Below, one piece after another: positions 17,884 through 26,407 of a DNA stretch of 64,000 nt. The stretch is taken from NCBI RefSeq assembly GCF_003112555.1, contig NZ_BEWB01000003.1, positions 62,001 to 126,000 of the forward strand, in the 5' to 3' direction. The notes below the pieces were generated by a model. The model saw only the letters and a list, made by a program, of their open reading frames with translations. It did not search any database and was not told the DNA's origin. Source of the stretch: Streptomyces coelicoflavus (GTDB lineage Bacteria > Actinomycetota > Actinomycetes > Streptomycetales > Streptomycetaceae). The translations under genes were made by a program, and so were the position numbers. Position 1 is the first letter of the stretch; each line of letters begins with the position of its first letter.

Positions 17884-19356
17884 TCAGAGCGCCTGCTGTT
17901 CGTGCGGGGGCGTGTCCGGGGAGTGGGTCATTTCGATGTAGCGGCCCTCTCGGGTGCGGCCGGAGTCGATGAGGACGCCCCGGGCGGCCAGGGTGGGCTG
18001 GAGGCGCTTGAGGCGGTCGGAGAGGACTTTGCCGGTGGTCGGCCACCCCTTGGGCAGGGGGCGGAAGTCCTCGCCGGTGTAGAGCTGGCTGAGGCAGTGC
18101 AGCCACTCGGTGGAGGTCATCCGCTGCTGTGCGCCCGGTTCGAGGTCGGCGGCGTGCCTCAGGACGGTCTGTGCCAACAGGTCGCCCTCGATCACGTCGT
18201 CGTTGAGGTCGTCGAGGCTGGCCCGGTAGGCGGCCAGGGCCCCGAGGCCGGTGGCGGCGTCGAGCTGTGCGCACAGGTGCGCGAAGTCCGCCATGCGCAG
18301 GTCGGTCGGGGTGTCTGCCTCAGCGGCCCGCACCTTCACGGTCAGGTCCAGGAGCGAGCCGAGGACCACGGGCAGTACTTCGGCGTATTCGGTCCACAGC
18401 TCATCCTCGGTGCGCCGGACCTTCGGCCGTTCCAGGCGGAGCGGCAGGAGGCGTTCGGCGAGGTCGGGCCGGATGACGCCGACGTCGATACCGGTCAGGA
18501 GCAGGGGGCGGCGGTAGCGGGCGCGGAACACGTCCCCGTCGGTGAACAGAGCGCGCTTGACGCTTTCCGCGCCGGTGACGATGCAGCACATGGCGTCGGA
18601 CAGGTCCGGGGTCATGTGGGAGAGGTTGTCCAGTGCGGTGACCCATCCTGCGGCCACGGCCGCGATCAGGTTCTCCTCGTCCTTCGGTGCCCGGCGCAGG
18701 TCCCCGGTCATGCCCTCGACGATCCGTACGAGCATTCGGCCGCCGGTGGACTTGCCGGCGCCCTGCGGACCGGTGAGGAACGGGGCCGGGACGGGCACGG
18801 ACGGCCCGAGACAGCCGACCAGCCACGCGATGGCCAGGCACTCGGTCTCGGCGTTGGCGAAGTTGCACAGCCTGAGCAGGAGATCGATGCCCTTGCCGTC
18901 GGTGTCCTTGACCGGCAACGGCAGCTCCCCCGTGAGCTGCGTGCGCCGCCAGCACACCTCCCGCGGGTCCGGGATCGCGGTGTCCCACCCGGTGGGGTGG
19001 ATACGGACCGACCGGCCATCGGCCCGCCCCAGGTCCAACCACGTCGCCCCGTCGAACCCGGGCGCGACGCGGATGTGCACGGGCTGTACGTCCTCGGTCA
19101 GCGCCAGGGCCTCGATCAGGTCCAGCGCTTCCTTGAGCGCGGTGCCGTTGAACACGCCCTGCCCGTCGCGGAAGAGACCGACCATGAGTTCCTGGCGGTG
19201 GCTTCCGGTGGTGCCCTGGGAGCGGATCGGGCGGGCCACGGGGTGGCCGTTACGCTGCGCGTAGACGGTGCCGTCGGCGGTGCGGAAATACCGGAAGTGC
19301 GCTTGCGCGTAGTCGGTGATGATCTCGCGTGCGGGAGTCTTCTCGTCCTCGGACAT
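17884..19356 (-). CDS. AICE replication protein, P-loop ATPase
   Basis: A 490-residue protein with Walker A TGPQGAGKST near residue 194, an Asp-rich Walker B-like strand VTALDNLSHMT near 240, and the motif RYRRPLLLTGI typical of phage/plasmid superfamily 3-like or AAA+ replicative helicases. Its C-terminal domain looks helical. It begins one base after the prim-pol stop, so the two form a primase-helicase unit that would start element replication from the nearby iterons. Equivalent genes serve as Rep in prim-pol type AICEs. Confidence 0.82.
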   Translation of the reverse strand: MSEDEKTPAREIITDYAQAHFRYFRTADGTVYAQRNGHPVARPIRSQGTTGSHRQELMVGLFRDGQGVFNGTALKEALDLIEALALTEDVQPVHIRVAPGFDGATWLDLGRADGRSVRIHPTGWDTAIPDPREVCWRRTQLTGELPLPVKDTDGKGIDLLLRLCNFANAETECLAIAWLVGCLGPSVPVPAPFLTGPQGAGKSTGGRMLVRIVEGMTGDLRRAPKDEENLIAAVAAGWVTALDNLSHMTPDLSDAMCCIVTGAESVKRALFTDGDVFRARYRRPLLLTGIDVGVIRPDLAERLLPLRLERPKVRRTEDELWTEYAEVLPVVLGSLLDLTVKVRAAEADTPTDLRMADFAHLCAQLDAATGLGALAAYRASLDDLNDDVIEGDLLAQTVLRHAADLEPGAQQRMTSTEWLHCLSQLYTGEDFRPLPKGWPTTGKVLSDRLKRLQPTLAARGVLIDSGRTREGRYIEMTHSPDTPPHEQQAL

Positions 19357-19357
19357 G

Positions 19358-20209
19358 TCACAGTCCCAACGTGGTGCGGGCGTTGGTCCACGCGTCCGTG
19401 CAGTGCCGGGCCGTCTCGCCCTTGGCCTGCGCGGCGGTGAACAGCCGGGCGACGTGGGTGTCGGTGAGGCAGCCGCACCGGCCGTGCCGGGACAGCACCG
19501 CGAGGAACGTGCGGTACACGGTCGCGTGGACCGCGCTGGACGCCTCGGTGATGCGCTGCTCTGCCATGGCGACGCCCCGTTCCAGGAACACGGGCGTGCG
19601 GTGCGGGCACTCCCCCTGCCCGCCCCTCAGAAGCCCTGAGAGCGCCTGTGGCGCCCTGGGGGCGGGGGACGGCTCCTTTACCGCCAGGGCGCGGACAGCG
19701 TCCGGCAGAACAGCCGTGGTGCCGGTGCCGGGTCCGAGCCAACGGGCGTAGGCCATGGTCGACTTGATGTCCACGCCGGGCCGGACCGCGTTCACGGAGC
19801 GCATAGCGCCCCGGTAGATCCAGTGTTCGCCGCGCGTCGTCGATACGGTGCGGGTGGCGGGCAGGGCGGTGCGGGCCCAGGCGATGGCGTCCGCGTCGTC
19901 GAGGTCGAGGACGGTCAGTCCGGCGCCCCCGGGGTGGTAGGCGACGCACACCGCCTGCCGCCATGCCGCCGCCCACGACCGGGAGACGATGACGGCGGGG
20001 TCGGTGGTGGCGGCGGCCCATCCGTGGCAGACGCCGGGGCACCGGCACGGACCGGGCACCTTCATGTTCGGCCGGCCGCCGCACGCGTTGTCCGCGCACG
20101 CCGTGCAGTTGCCGAACGGGACCTTGCCCCGGCGCAGGGGCAGCACGGGGACGCCGCACGTCGCGAGACTCAGCGCCGCGTGCTGCGGGTAGGGCGTGGG
20201 TTGCGTCAT
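19358..20209 (-). CDS. Bifunctional DNA primase/polymerase (prim-pol) domain protein
   Basis: A 283-residue archaeo-eukaryotic-type primase domain protein. The opening AALSLATCGVPVLPLRRGK, the cysteine cluster CTACADNACGGRP, and the metal-binding TVLDLDDADAI (DxD) with later GEHWIYRG and PGVDIKS are typical of the prim-pol family on actinobacterial plasmids. ATG 20209 begins the family start; longer frames upstream are unsupported. It lies one base before the P-loop replication gene and probably supplies primer synthesis for it. Confidence 0.87.
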   Translation of the reverse strand: MTQPTPYPQHAALSLATCGVPVLPLRRGKVPFGNCTACADNACGGRPNMKVPGPCRCPGVCHGWAAATTDPAVIVSRSWAAAWRQAVCVAYHPGGAGLTVLDLDDADAIAWARTALPATRTVSTTRGEHWIYRGAMRSVNAVRPGVDIKSTMAYARWLGPGTGTTAVLPDAVRALAVKEPSPAPRAPQALSGLLRGGQGECPHRTPVFLERGVAMAEQRITEASSAVHATVYRTFLAVLSRHGRCGCLTDTHVARLFTAAQAKGETARHCTDAWTNARTTLGL

Positions 20210-20295
20210 GCTGGGTATCTCCAGTTCCTTGACGGGTTCTGGCGAGCAAGGGCGGCCCCGGTTCTTGGCGGAATGGGGGGCCGCCCTTGGCGTCG

Positions 20296-20763
20296 CTAGC
20301 CGTGGAAGTGGTTGCGCTTGATCACGGCCTTGCGGATGTTCACCGTGGTCCCGCCGCCCTGGTGGCCGCGCGTGCTGAAGAGCTGTACGGCGATCCATCC
20401 GCCGAAGACGACGGCGGCCAGGATGATGAGCTGGGTGATGAACGCGGTGAGTGCGGCGATGAACGAGGTGAGCAGGACCAGCCCGCCGCACACCGCGAGG
20501 AATCCGGCGCCGCCGAGGGCGACGTTCACGGCTGTGCGGGACACGGCCGGTTTGGCGGCGACCGGCTCGGGGCGGGTCGGTTCGATGGCGTAGCCGGTGA
20601 CGACGCGGCCGTCCGGCAGGACGATGCTCGCCACCGCCGGAACGGCGTTCGGCTGCACCGGCACGACCGGCGCCGCGACGGGCACGGCGGGCGGGTACGG
20701 GGTGGGCTGGTGGACCTCTACGGCCCGCTGTGCGGGCACGTGCGGGGTGCGCTCGGGCTGCAT
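20296..20763 (-). CDS. Small membrane protein, Spd-like
   Basis: A 155-residue protein. The first half is Pro/Val-rich and charged; residues 80-130 form two hydrophobic segments (LGGAGFLAVCGGLVLLTSFI and ITQLIILAAVVFGGWIAVQL), followed by a basic tail. Position between traB and the replication genes, size and topology fit the Spd or mobile-element membrane proteins that help spread within mycelium after transfer. No catalytic motif is seen and the exact family is not certain. Confidence 0.75.
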   Translation of the reverse strand: MQPERTPHVPAQRAVEVHQPTPYPPAVPVAAPVVPVQPNAVPAVASIVLPDGRVVTGYAIEPTRPEPVAAKPAVSRTAVNVALGGAGFLAVCGGLVLLTSFIAALTAFITQLIILAAVVFGGWIAVQLFSTRGHQGGGTTVNIRKAVIKRNHFHG

Positions 20764-20787
20764 GCGGAATCCCTTCCGGCTGACGGC

Positions 20788-20967
20788 CAGGGAGGCAGAG
20801 ACACCCCCTTCGGGGTGCCCTGTGGAGGGGTGTTCGGGGGGTGTGACCTGCGCGCCTCCCTGACTCCCTGCACGATCATTAGCGCAGGTCAGAGCCAGGG
20901 AGGCGGGTCAGGGAGGCGGTCAGGGAGTTCTCCCTGCCTCCCTGCCCCGCCGGGAGTCGGCTCCCTG
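20788..20967. repeat. CAGGGAGGC repeat cluster beside traB (candidate transfer site)
   Basis: Full copies of CAGGGAGGC lie at 20788, 20896 and 20909, reverse copies at 20854 and 20936, with partial copies CAGGGAG at 20921 and CTCCCTG at 20864 and 20961. They fill the gap between the traB stop and the Spd-like gene. Streptomyces TraB proteins recognise short repeats at a clt locus, so this is a good candidate; the function is inferred from position and repeat form. Confidence 0.6.
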
Positions 20968-20970
20968 CCG

Positions 20971-23091
20971 TCAGTCGGCGGAAGCGGAACCCTCGTCGTC
21001 GCGGTTGGCGAGGGCGCGCGCCACCCGGTCGCGGGAGACGACCATCACGCCGTCGGACTTGTACGGACTGGCGTCGGCGTCGTCGAGGACGCGCTTGAGG
21101 TCGAGGAACGACCAGTCGCCGTAGGCGTCGCCGTTGCGCGCGGCGAGCCGTGCGAGCACGTCCTTGGTGCGCACCCGCGGGGCGTCGCCGATGACGGCGG
21201 CGATGTCGGCGAGCGGGTCGTGCTCCGCGCTGTGGTCGATGGCGTGCAGAGTGGTGACGCCGTCGCGCAGGGCCTTGGCCCGGTCGGTGATCGCGGTGGC
21301 GGCGTCGTCGTCGATGTAGTGCGTGCGCACCGTGATGGACGACTGTCCCGCCGGGATGCTGATCCCATCGGAGGCGACGACCAGGGTTCCCCGGTCCAGC
21401 CCCGGACGCAGCAGGTTCGGCGCCGCGCCGCCGTCGACCGCCTTGTCTCCGAGGGCCATGCGGGCCTGGGATTCGGTGCCCAGGGCGAGGGAGGCGCGGG
21501 TGTGGGCACCCTCGCGGACCAGCTTGGGCAGGTTCTCGTTCGTCGGGTCCTGCGTGCCCTGCCACATCAACACGTTGACCGCACGTCCCTGGTTGTGAAT
21601 CTTCCGCACGGCCATGAAGTACCGGGAATCGGCCTTCGCGCCGCCGTAGGGCCGCTTGTCCTTGCCGGTGCCCTTGGCGGGGCACATGAACGCGACCTGC
21701 GCTTCGTCGACCAGCACGATCAGCGGCGGGAACACCGTGCCGGGCGGCGCCTGGAGACGCCGGTTCATCTCGCTCACGGCGCCCTCGACCATCTCGGTCA
21801 CCTGGATGACGTGCTCATCCGTCGGCCCCTGGATCAGCGTGGTGGCGAGGCCGTCGAACATGTTCCAGTCGCCCGCGCCCTTGAGGTCGCCCATGAGGAA
21901 CTGCACGGACTTGTCCAGGGACAGCCACAACGCGAGGGAGCGCAGGGCCACGGTCTTGCCCTGGTTCGACAGGCCCGTGATGAGCAGGTGGCGCTGATAC
22001 AGGCTCAGGGCGGCGGCGTCGCCGCGCAGGTCCTGACCCCAGGGCGCCTTGCCCTTGGTGTAGTCGGCGGTCATCGTGTCGTCGGTGACCAGCGGCGACG
22101 GGCCGATCGGCTCATCGAGGGCGCCGGAGTCGGCGACCCACAGCCGCACCGTCCGCGCGGCCTGGGGGATGGTGATGAACACCTCGTGTTCGTGCCGGGT
22201 CAGGTTCTCCGCGAGCTTGCGCCGCTTGGCCTGCACCTCGTTCGTGGCCACCCCGGACGGAAGCGTCACGTCGACCTCGACACCGCATCCAGCGATCCGG
22301 ATCGGGCCGAGCATCGAGGCGCCGGCGTCGCCCATCTCCTTGATGGCCCGCGCCAGGGCGGGCACGCCGAGGTCGCGCAGGGCCTTGACCACGATCGACG
22401 GGGTGATCGGCTCCCCCTCAGTGTTACGGACGTTGGCGGGCAGCGCCCAGGCGGGAGCGGCGTGCTGCTTGCGGCCCACCGACCACAGCGCGAGCAGGGC
22501 GAGGAACGGGCCAATCGACAGGGCCGGACCCCACACCACCTGCACGATGCGGATCAGCAGGGCGATGAAGTCGACCGTTGCCGACAGCGGCGTGACCACG
22601 TCGCCGACGTGGCCCGTGCTGATGGCCATGACGACTCCGAGTGCGACCAGGACACCGATGCTCATCCCCGCGCCGACGGCGACACCCTTGGCGGCGTCGA
22701 CCGGAGAGTGGAGCAGGTCCATGCGGCGGTGGTGGCGGGCGGCACGGAAGCGCTGCAACCGCTCCTCCCACTCCTCCGCCGCTTCCAGGTTCCCCGCGGC
22801 TTCCGCCGCACGGATCATCCGCTCGTACCGGGAGCCGGTACGGCCGTCCCACGCCCGGCGAGCGACGATCCGGCCGCCGTTGAAGGTGTAGAGGCCGTGC
22901 CGGACCGCCGCCCGGACCGTGGCCCGGGTCGTTTCGTGCGTGGCCACGGTCTTCATGACGCGGCCGGAGCGGACCCACAGCGGCACCGGGCGGGCCGGGG
23001 GCGCGTCGGGCACGACCGTGAGCACCGTCGGTGCGGTGTCGGCGGTCGGCGGGTCGGTGGCCTTGTGGAGGTGAACGACGTTCTCAGACAT
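20971..23091 (-). CDS. traB: TraB/TraSA-type conjugal DNA translocase (FtsK/SpoIIIE family)
   Basis: A 706-residue membrane ATPase that would move double-stranded DNA between mycelia. Two transmembrane regions (about 134-160 and 174-205) are followed by a motor domain with Walker A GLSNQGKT (373-380) and Walker B PLIVLVDEAQ (456-465). The C-terminal about 70 residues (DVLARLAARNGDAYGDWSFL...) look like the winged-helix DNA-recognition domain that binds the clt repeats. The repeats just downstream at 20788-20967 fit this role. Small Spd-like genes flank it, as in other AICEs. Confidence 0.92.
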   Translation of the reverse strand: MSENVVHLHKATDPPTADTAPTVLTVVPDAPPARPVPLWVRSGRVMKTVATHETTRATVRAAVRHGLYTFNGGRIVARRAWDGRTGSRYERMIRAAEAAGNLEAAEEWEERLQRFRAARHHRRMDLLHSPVDAAKGVAVGAGMSIGVLVALGVVMAISTGHVGDVVTPLSATVDFIALLIRIVQVVWGPALSIGPFLALLALWSVGRKQHAAPAWALPANVRNTEGEPITPSIVVKALRDLGVPALARAIKEMGDAGASMLGPIRIAGCGVEVDVTLPSGVATNEVQAKRRKLAENLTRHEHEVFITIPQAARTVRLWVADSGALDEPIGPSPLVTDDTMTADYTKGKAPWGQDLRGDAAALSLYQRHLLITGLSNQGKTVALRSLALWLSLDKSVQFLMGDLKGAGDWNMFDGLATTLIQGPTDEHVIQVTEMVEGAVSEMNRRLQAPPGTVFPPLIVLVDEAQVAFMCPAKGTGKDKRPYGGAKADSRYFMAVRKIHNQGRAVNVLMWQGTQDPTNENLPKLVREGAHTRASLALGTESQARMALGDKAVDGGAAPNLLRPGLDRGTLVVASDGISIPAGQSSITVRTHYIDDDAATAITDRAKALRDGVTTLHAIDHSAEHDPLADIAAVIGDAPRVRTKDVLARLAARNGDAYGDWSFLDLKRVLDDADASPYKSDGVMVVSRDRVARALANRDDEGSASAD

Positions 23092-23196
23092 GCTGGAACT
23101 GCTCCTGACTGCCCCTTCGGGGCGGGAGTAAGGGAGAGCGCCGGGGTGGCCGGGCCCGTGGAAGGAGCGGCCACCCCGGCGCGGGAAACGGGCTGG

Positions 23197-23514
23197 TCAG
23201 AACCAGCCGGACGACTTCTTGGCGGCCTTGGCGCGGGCGGCCTCGGTGAGGAGGCGCTGACGCTCGCCGTGCAGGGCGGTCAGTTCCGCGTTCAGCCGCA
23301 CCTCCGCCGAACTGGCGGTGGAGTCCATGCGCTGTTCCTCGCGGCCCGCGCTGCGGCCCCGGGCGACCTTGTAGCCGCCGGCGGCCAGCGAGCGGGCCAT
23401 GGCCCGGCGCTCACTGCCGTTCAGCGGCCACCACTCGCCCCGGCGGACCGCGTCGAGCTTCTTCTGTGTCGCCTGGATCGCGCGTTCCAGGCGGCGGATG
23501 TCGGCGTTGCGCAT
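23197..23514 (-). CDS. Small coiled-coil protein of the AICE transfer region
   Basis: A 105-residue, very basic protein with helical heptad-like stretches at both ends (RRLERAIQATQKKLDAVRRGEWW and ELTALHGERQRLLTEAARAKAAKK). It has no membrane segment or known motif. It lies in the gap between the methyltransferase and traB on the same strand and is probably co-transcribed with them. I do not recognise a characterised family; such proteins recur in Streptomyces elements. Confidence 0.7.
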   Translation of the reverse strand: MRNADIRRLERAIQATQKKLDAVRRGEWWPLNGSERRAMARSLAAGGYKVARGRSAGREEQRMDSTASSAEVRLNAELTALHGERQRLLTEAARAKAAKKSSGWF

Positions 23515-23543
23515 GCTCGGCTACTCCTCTGGGTTCGGAAGGT

Positions 23544-24689
23544 TCATGCAGCCGTGCGGGAGGGGAGGGCGGCGGGGGCGAGGAAGTGCAGCGCGGCCGT
23601 GGCCTGTTGCGGGACCACGCCGTTGCCCAGCGCCTTGAGCTGGGCGGAGCGGGACAGGCCGGGGACGGCGGTGACGTGCCCGGCGGGCAGGCCCATGAGC
23701 CATTCGACGAAGGCGGGGCTCAGCCGTCCCACAGCGTCAACTGGCCCGGGGGCGGGGCGCTGGAGGACCGCCTCCCACCGCGCGACCGCTTCGGCGTACT
23801 CACCCCACCCGGCGGGACCGTCGGGAACGCGCTCACCGCCACCTCGGGCAGGTTCGCCGTTCCGGACTGCACCCGCCGGTCCGTCGCTTCCGTGCGGGAG
23901 ACCGCGCCGTTCGATCCGTCCGTGGCCCGCGGGGTCGGCAGGAGCGATCCCATCTCGGCGGCCAGGCTCTTGCCGTGCGTGCCCGCTTCCTGTGAGGGGC
24001 TGCGCCGGGTCTGCCGGTTCTCGTTCTCCGACGCGCGCGGGGTGGGCAGCAGTGAGACGACGTGGCGCAGGTTCATTCCGCCCTGGGCCGCGTGTCCGGC
24101 TCCGGTGTTCTCCGAGGTCGACGGGGTCGGCAGGAGCGAGGTGACGGCGGTCGGAAGCTGCCCGCGCTGGCCGCCGCCCTTCCAGTCCCGTGCTGCCGGA
24201 GTCGGCAGGCCAGGCGAGGACGAAGAGGCGTTTGCGCTGGTGAGCCGCTCCCACGTCAGATGCGCGAAGAGTGCACCACCGCGCATCGAACCCGAGGGCG
24301 GCAAGGTCACAGAGGACGGTGTCGAATCCGAGAGAAAGGTGCCCTGCGACGTTCTCAAACACCGCGAGTCGGGGTCGTAGAACCCCAAGGGCACGGGCGA
24401 TGTCGGGCCAGATGTGCCGCTCATCAGCGGTTCCCTTCCTCTTGCCGGCGGAGCTGAACGGCTGGCACGGGTAGCCGCCCGTGACGATGTCGACCGGTTC
24501 CACCTCGGCCCAGGGGGCGGTGGTGATGTCGCCGAGGTTCGGTACGTGCGGGTGGTGGTGGGCGAGGATGCGACAGGCTCCGGCGTCGTTGTCCGCCACC
24601 CAGGCCAGCGAGCCGCCGAAGACTGCCTGGGCGGCCATGTCCAGGCCGCCGTAACCCGAGCAGAGCGAACCGATGCGCAGCCCGGTCAT
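23544..24689 (-). CDS. DNA (cytosine-5-)-methyltransferase
   Basis: A 381-residue C5 methylase. Motif I IGSLCSGYGGLDMAAQ, catalytic motif IV GGYPCQPFSSAGKRKG (Cys near residue 74), motif VI FENVAGHLSLG, motif VIII GAAHQRKRLFVLAWP and the C-terminal motif IX/X LKALGNGVVPQQA are all present. Residues about 160-300 replace a normal target-recognition domain with an Arg/Gly/Pro/Asp-rich low-constraint stretch, where a second ORF overlaps. There is no restriction partner nearby, so it may protect the element from host restriction. The start overlaps the stop of the DUF2637 gene (ATGA). Confidence 0.9.
   Translation of the reverse strand: MTGLRIGSLCSGYGGLDMAAQAVFGGSLAWVADNDAGACRILAHHHPHVPNLGDITTAPWAEVEPVDIVTGGYPCQPFSSAGKRKGTADERHIWPDIARALGVLRPRLAVFENVAGHLSLGFDTVLCDLAALGFDARWCTLRASDVGAAHQRKRLFVLAWPADSGSTGLEGRRPARAASDRRHLAPADPVDLGEHRSRTRGPGRNEPAPRRLTAAHPARVGEREPADPAQPLTGSGHARQEPGRRDGIAPADPAGHGRIERRGLPHGSDGPAGAVRNGEPARGGGERVPDGPAGWGEYAEAVARWEAVLQRPAPGPVDAVGRLSPAFVEWLMGLPAGHVTAVPGLSRSAQLKALGNGVVPQQATAALHFLAPAALPSRTAA
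23720..24424 (-). CDS. Nested ORF inside the methyltransferase gene, +1 frame, LPTP-repeat protein
   Basis: A 234-codon frame lies wholly within the methyltransferase gene on the same strand, starting at ATG 24424. It encodes SGTSGPTSPVPLGFYDPDS, then four spaced repeats of the form LPTPxARD/LLPTPxASEN and ends LTLWDG. One base change between repeats (CCG to CCC) is silent in this frame but changes Asp to His in the methylase frame. That and the protein-like composition suggest real coding. I recall similar LPTP proteins annotated near phage methylases; no function is known to me. Confidence 0.5.
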   Translation of the reverse strand: MSGTSGPTSPVPLGFYDPDSRCLRTSQGTFLSDSTPSSVTLPPSGSMRGGALFAHLTWERLTSANASSSSPGLPTPAARDWKGGGQRGQLPTAVTSLLPTPSTSENTGAGHAAQGGMNLRHVVSLLPTPRASENENRQTRRSPSQEAGTHGKSLAAEMGSLLPTPRATDGSNGAVSRTEATDRRVQSGTANLPEVAVSAFPTVPPGGVSTPKRSRGGRRSSSAPPPGQLTLWDG

Positions 24690-25570
24690 GCCGCCGCCCG
24701 CTCGGCGAGGATCGTGTCCCGCAGCGACCGGGCGTTCGCGGGCGAGGTGCGGATGGCGCGGCGGATGCCCTCACCGGTCACCTTCGCGTCCGGCCAATCG
24801 GCCGTCGCCTCCCGCGCCTCGGCGAGCAACTGGTCCGGTGTCCGCTTGGGCCGACTCGACTTCGCCACCGCCGGGACACGGCCCGTGGCACGGCGCGGGC
24901 GGGTCGACTCCGCCGCCACCGCACGCCGCTCGATCGGGGCGACCGGGGCCGGGGCGATTGAGGGGGGCGGCTTGGCCGGCAGGGTCGACTTGAGGAAGCC
25001 GACGGCCACCGGACGGGGCAGCACCGCCGCGTTCGGGGTGATCGGCGCGGGGCTCGATACCGGCAGGTCAGCCGTAGACCGTTTCATCTCGGTCTCGGTA
25101 GATTCCTCCGCATTCGTGCTCGCGGTCGGAATCGGGGCGGGGCGGTGGTGAAGCACCTTGGCCACGAGGTCGGAACCGAAGTAGATCGACCCGACCGGCA
25201 ACGAGGTAGCGAGCAGGACCAGGGCCCAGTTCGCCGGGTCCCAGTCCGCGAGTCGACCCCAGTCGACGGTGCGGCCGTGCAGCTCGGGCACGAGACCGTG
25301 CACGTAGTTGAGGACCAGCGACGCGACCGTGTACGCCCCCAGCACCCGCAGCGCGAACGTGCGGTCGCGGTCGGCCAGTACCAGGGTGGCGATCAGGGCG
25401 AGCGCCATGAGGCCGTCGACCACGAACGGGTACAGCGTCGCGGCGGTGGCGTCCGCGCCGACCGCGCCGGCGATGTCCCGCAGCGCGTTCCACGACACCC
25501 GGAACGCCATACCGACCACGGCGACCAGGGCGAGCACGAGGGCGGCGCGGCCCTTGCGGTGAAGGTTCAT
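24686..25570 (-). CDS. DUF2637 membrane protein (SpdB-like)
   Basis: A 294-residue protein with four hydrophobic segments in the first 150 residues (AALVLALVAVVGMAFRV, LYPFVVDGLMALALIATLVL, VLGAYTVASLVLNYV, ANWALVLLATSLPVGSIYFG), the signature of DUF2637 mobile-element proteins. The C-terminal 60 residues (DQLLAEAREATADWPDAKV...IRTSPANARSLRD) resemble a helix-turn-helix also seen in such fusions. It sits in a chain of four-base overlaps with the DUF6284-like gene and the methyltransferase. A role in intramycelial spread is likely but inferred. Confidence 0.85.
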   Translation of the reverse strand: MNLHRKGRAALVLALVAVVGMAFRVSWNALRDIAGAVGADATAATLYPFVVDGLMALALIATLVLADRDRTFALRVLGAYTVASLVLNYVHGLVPELHGRTVDWGRLADWDPANWALVLLATSLPVGSIYFGSDLVAKVLHHRPAPIPTASTNAEESTETEMKRSTADLPVSSPAPITPNAAVLPRPVAVGFLKSTLPAKPPPSIAPAPVAPIERRAVAAESTRPRRATGRVPAVAKSSRPKRTPDQLLAEAREATADWPDAKVTGEGIRRAIRTSPANARSLRDTILAERAAA

Positions 25571-25836
25571 GCCGCACCGCCCGGCACGCTCGCACCGGTC
25601 GTGCGGTTGACCAGCGCGACGCGGGCGGCGAGCGCGCGCCGGCGGGCCCGGCGGATGCGCCGCTCGTCCACCTCGGTCGGCGTGCGGTCGAGGGTGACGA
25701 TGTGCGCGTCCAGCAGGTCAACGTCCGCGAGGATGACGGGCATCTCCTGCTCGATCGCGTCCAGCTCCGCCTTCGTGGGTTCCATGAAGTCGGCGAACGC
25801 GGTAACAGCGTCCTGAACAGTGACGATGTGGTTCAT
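25567..25836 (-). CDS. Small AICE protein, DUF6284-like
   Basis: An 89-residue protein, HIVTVQDAVTAFADFMEPTKAELDAIEQEMP..., then a basic helix ERRIRRARRRALAARVALVNR. It matches the pattern I know as DUF6284, found at the head of transfer operons of Streptomyces elements; its function is unknown. The stop overlaps the DUF2637 ATG by four bases. It is the first gene of the long minus-strand transfer operon, so the promoter should lie just upstream. Confidence 0.8.
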   Translation of the reverse strand: MNHIVTVQDAVTAFADFMEPTKAELDAIEQEMPVILADVDLLDAHIVTLDRTPTEVDERRIRRARRRALAARVALVNRTTGASVPGGAA

Positions 25837-26292
25837 GGGTCGCGGTTCCTTTCAGGGAGGAACGGCCCGAACGCGGCTCCCGGGTGGCACCCCGGGGGCC
25901 GCTCGCCGTTGAAGTCGATTCCGACTCCCCGCGCCCTCGCCCGTACGTCCCACCAGCGGTGCGCGGAGCGGACGGGCGAGAGAGGCAGTCGACGCAGCAA
26001 CCGGGCTGCGAGCCGTGATGGACCGAGCTGTTCAGGCGCCGCCGACCGGTCCGTAACGGGCGGCGTTCAGGGTCTTCGTCGTCGCACTGGGAGTCCTTTC
26101 GGTGAGGTCAATAGGAGGTTGGAGCACTGCAAGGGGGACCGCGTCCCCACTCTCCGGCCGTTGCTCGCGGTCGCCGGGCCACCTCGCCAGTACGGGCAGA
26201 AACCCTGTTTCACCTGGCCTTTAGCGGGATTGCAGCGTCCCCGCCCTGTGCACCAGTGCAGGCGCGAGCAACTCAAGGGAATTGCTCCGCTT

Positions 26293-26310
26293 GCTCAACT
26301 TGTTGGTACA
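26293..26310 (+). promoter_or_regulatory. Operator-like repeat 1 for the GntR regulator
   Basis: GCTCAACTTGTTGGTACA is an exact inverted copy of bases 26370-26387. It overlaps a small dyad CTTGT-TGGT-ACAAG (26299-26312), the form expected for a GntR/HutC dimer site. Confidence 0.7.
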
Positions 26311-26369
26311 AGCTGATGCAGTGATGCTGCACCCACGGACAGTGAGTCGTCAAGGGATTGGGGCCCACA

Positions 26370-26387
26370 TGTACCAACAAGTTGAGC
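26370..26387 (-). promoter_or_regulatory. Operator-like repeat 2 for the GntR regulator
   Basis: TGTACCAACAAGTTGAGC, the inverted copy of 26293-26310, ends 20 bases before the repressor ATG. Binding here would block the repressor's own promoter or start. Confidence 0.7.
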
Positions 26388-26407
26388 GAGTGAGTCATGA
26401 TGGGGGC

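Larger units (their letters stand above)
25837..26407. promoter_or_regulatory. Divergent control region of the AICE transfer operon and GntR regulator
   Basis: A 571-base gap separates the leftward transfer operon from the rightward repressor gene. It holds two inverted 18-base operator-like sequences near the repressor start. I see no protein-coding signal; the weak leftward frame at 26067-26276 would need a TTG start and has no supporting features. Confidence 0.7.

Noticed and set aside
20287..24144. A 1285-codon rightward frame opposite traB
   Set aside because: It is antisense to several well supported genes and arises from high GC with few stop codons.
23544..24689. A restriction-modification system
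   Set aside because: Only a cytosine methyltransferase is present; neither neighbour resembles an endonuclease, so it is described as a solitary methylase.
26067..26276. A 69-codon leftward frame with several cysteines in the AICE control region
   Set aside because: It needs a TTG start with no ribosome site, and the cysteine spacing does not match a zinc motif I know.
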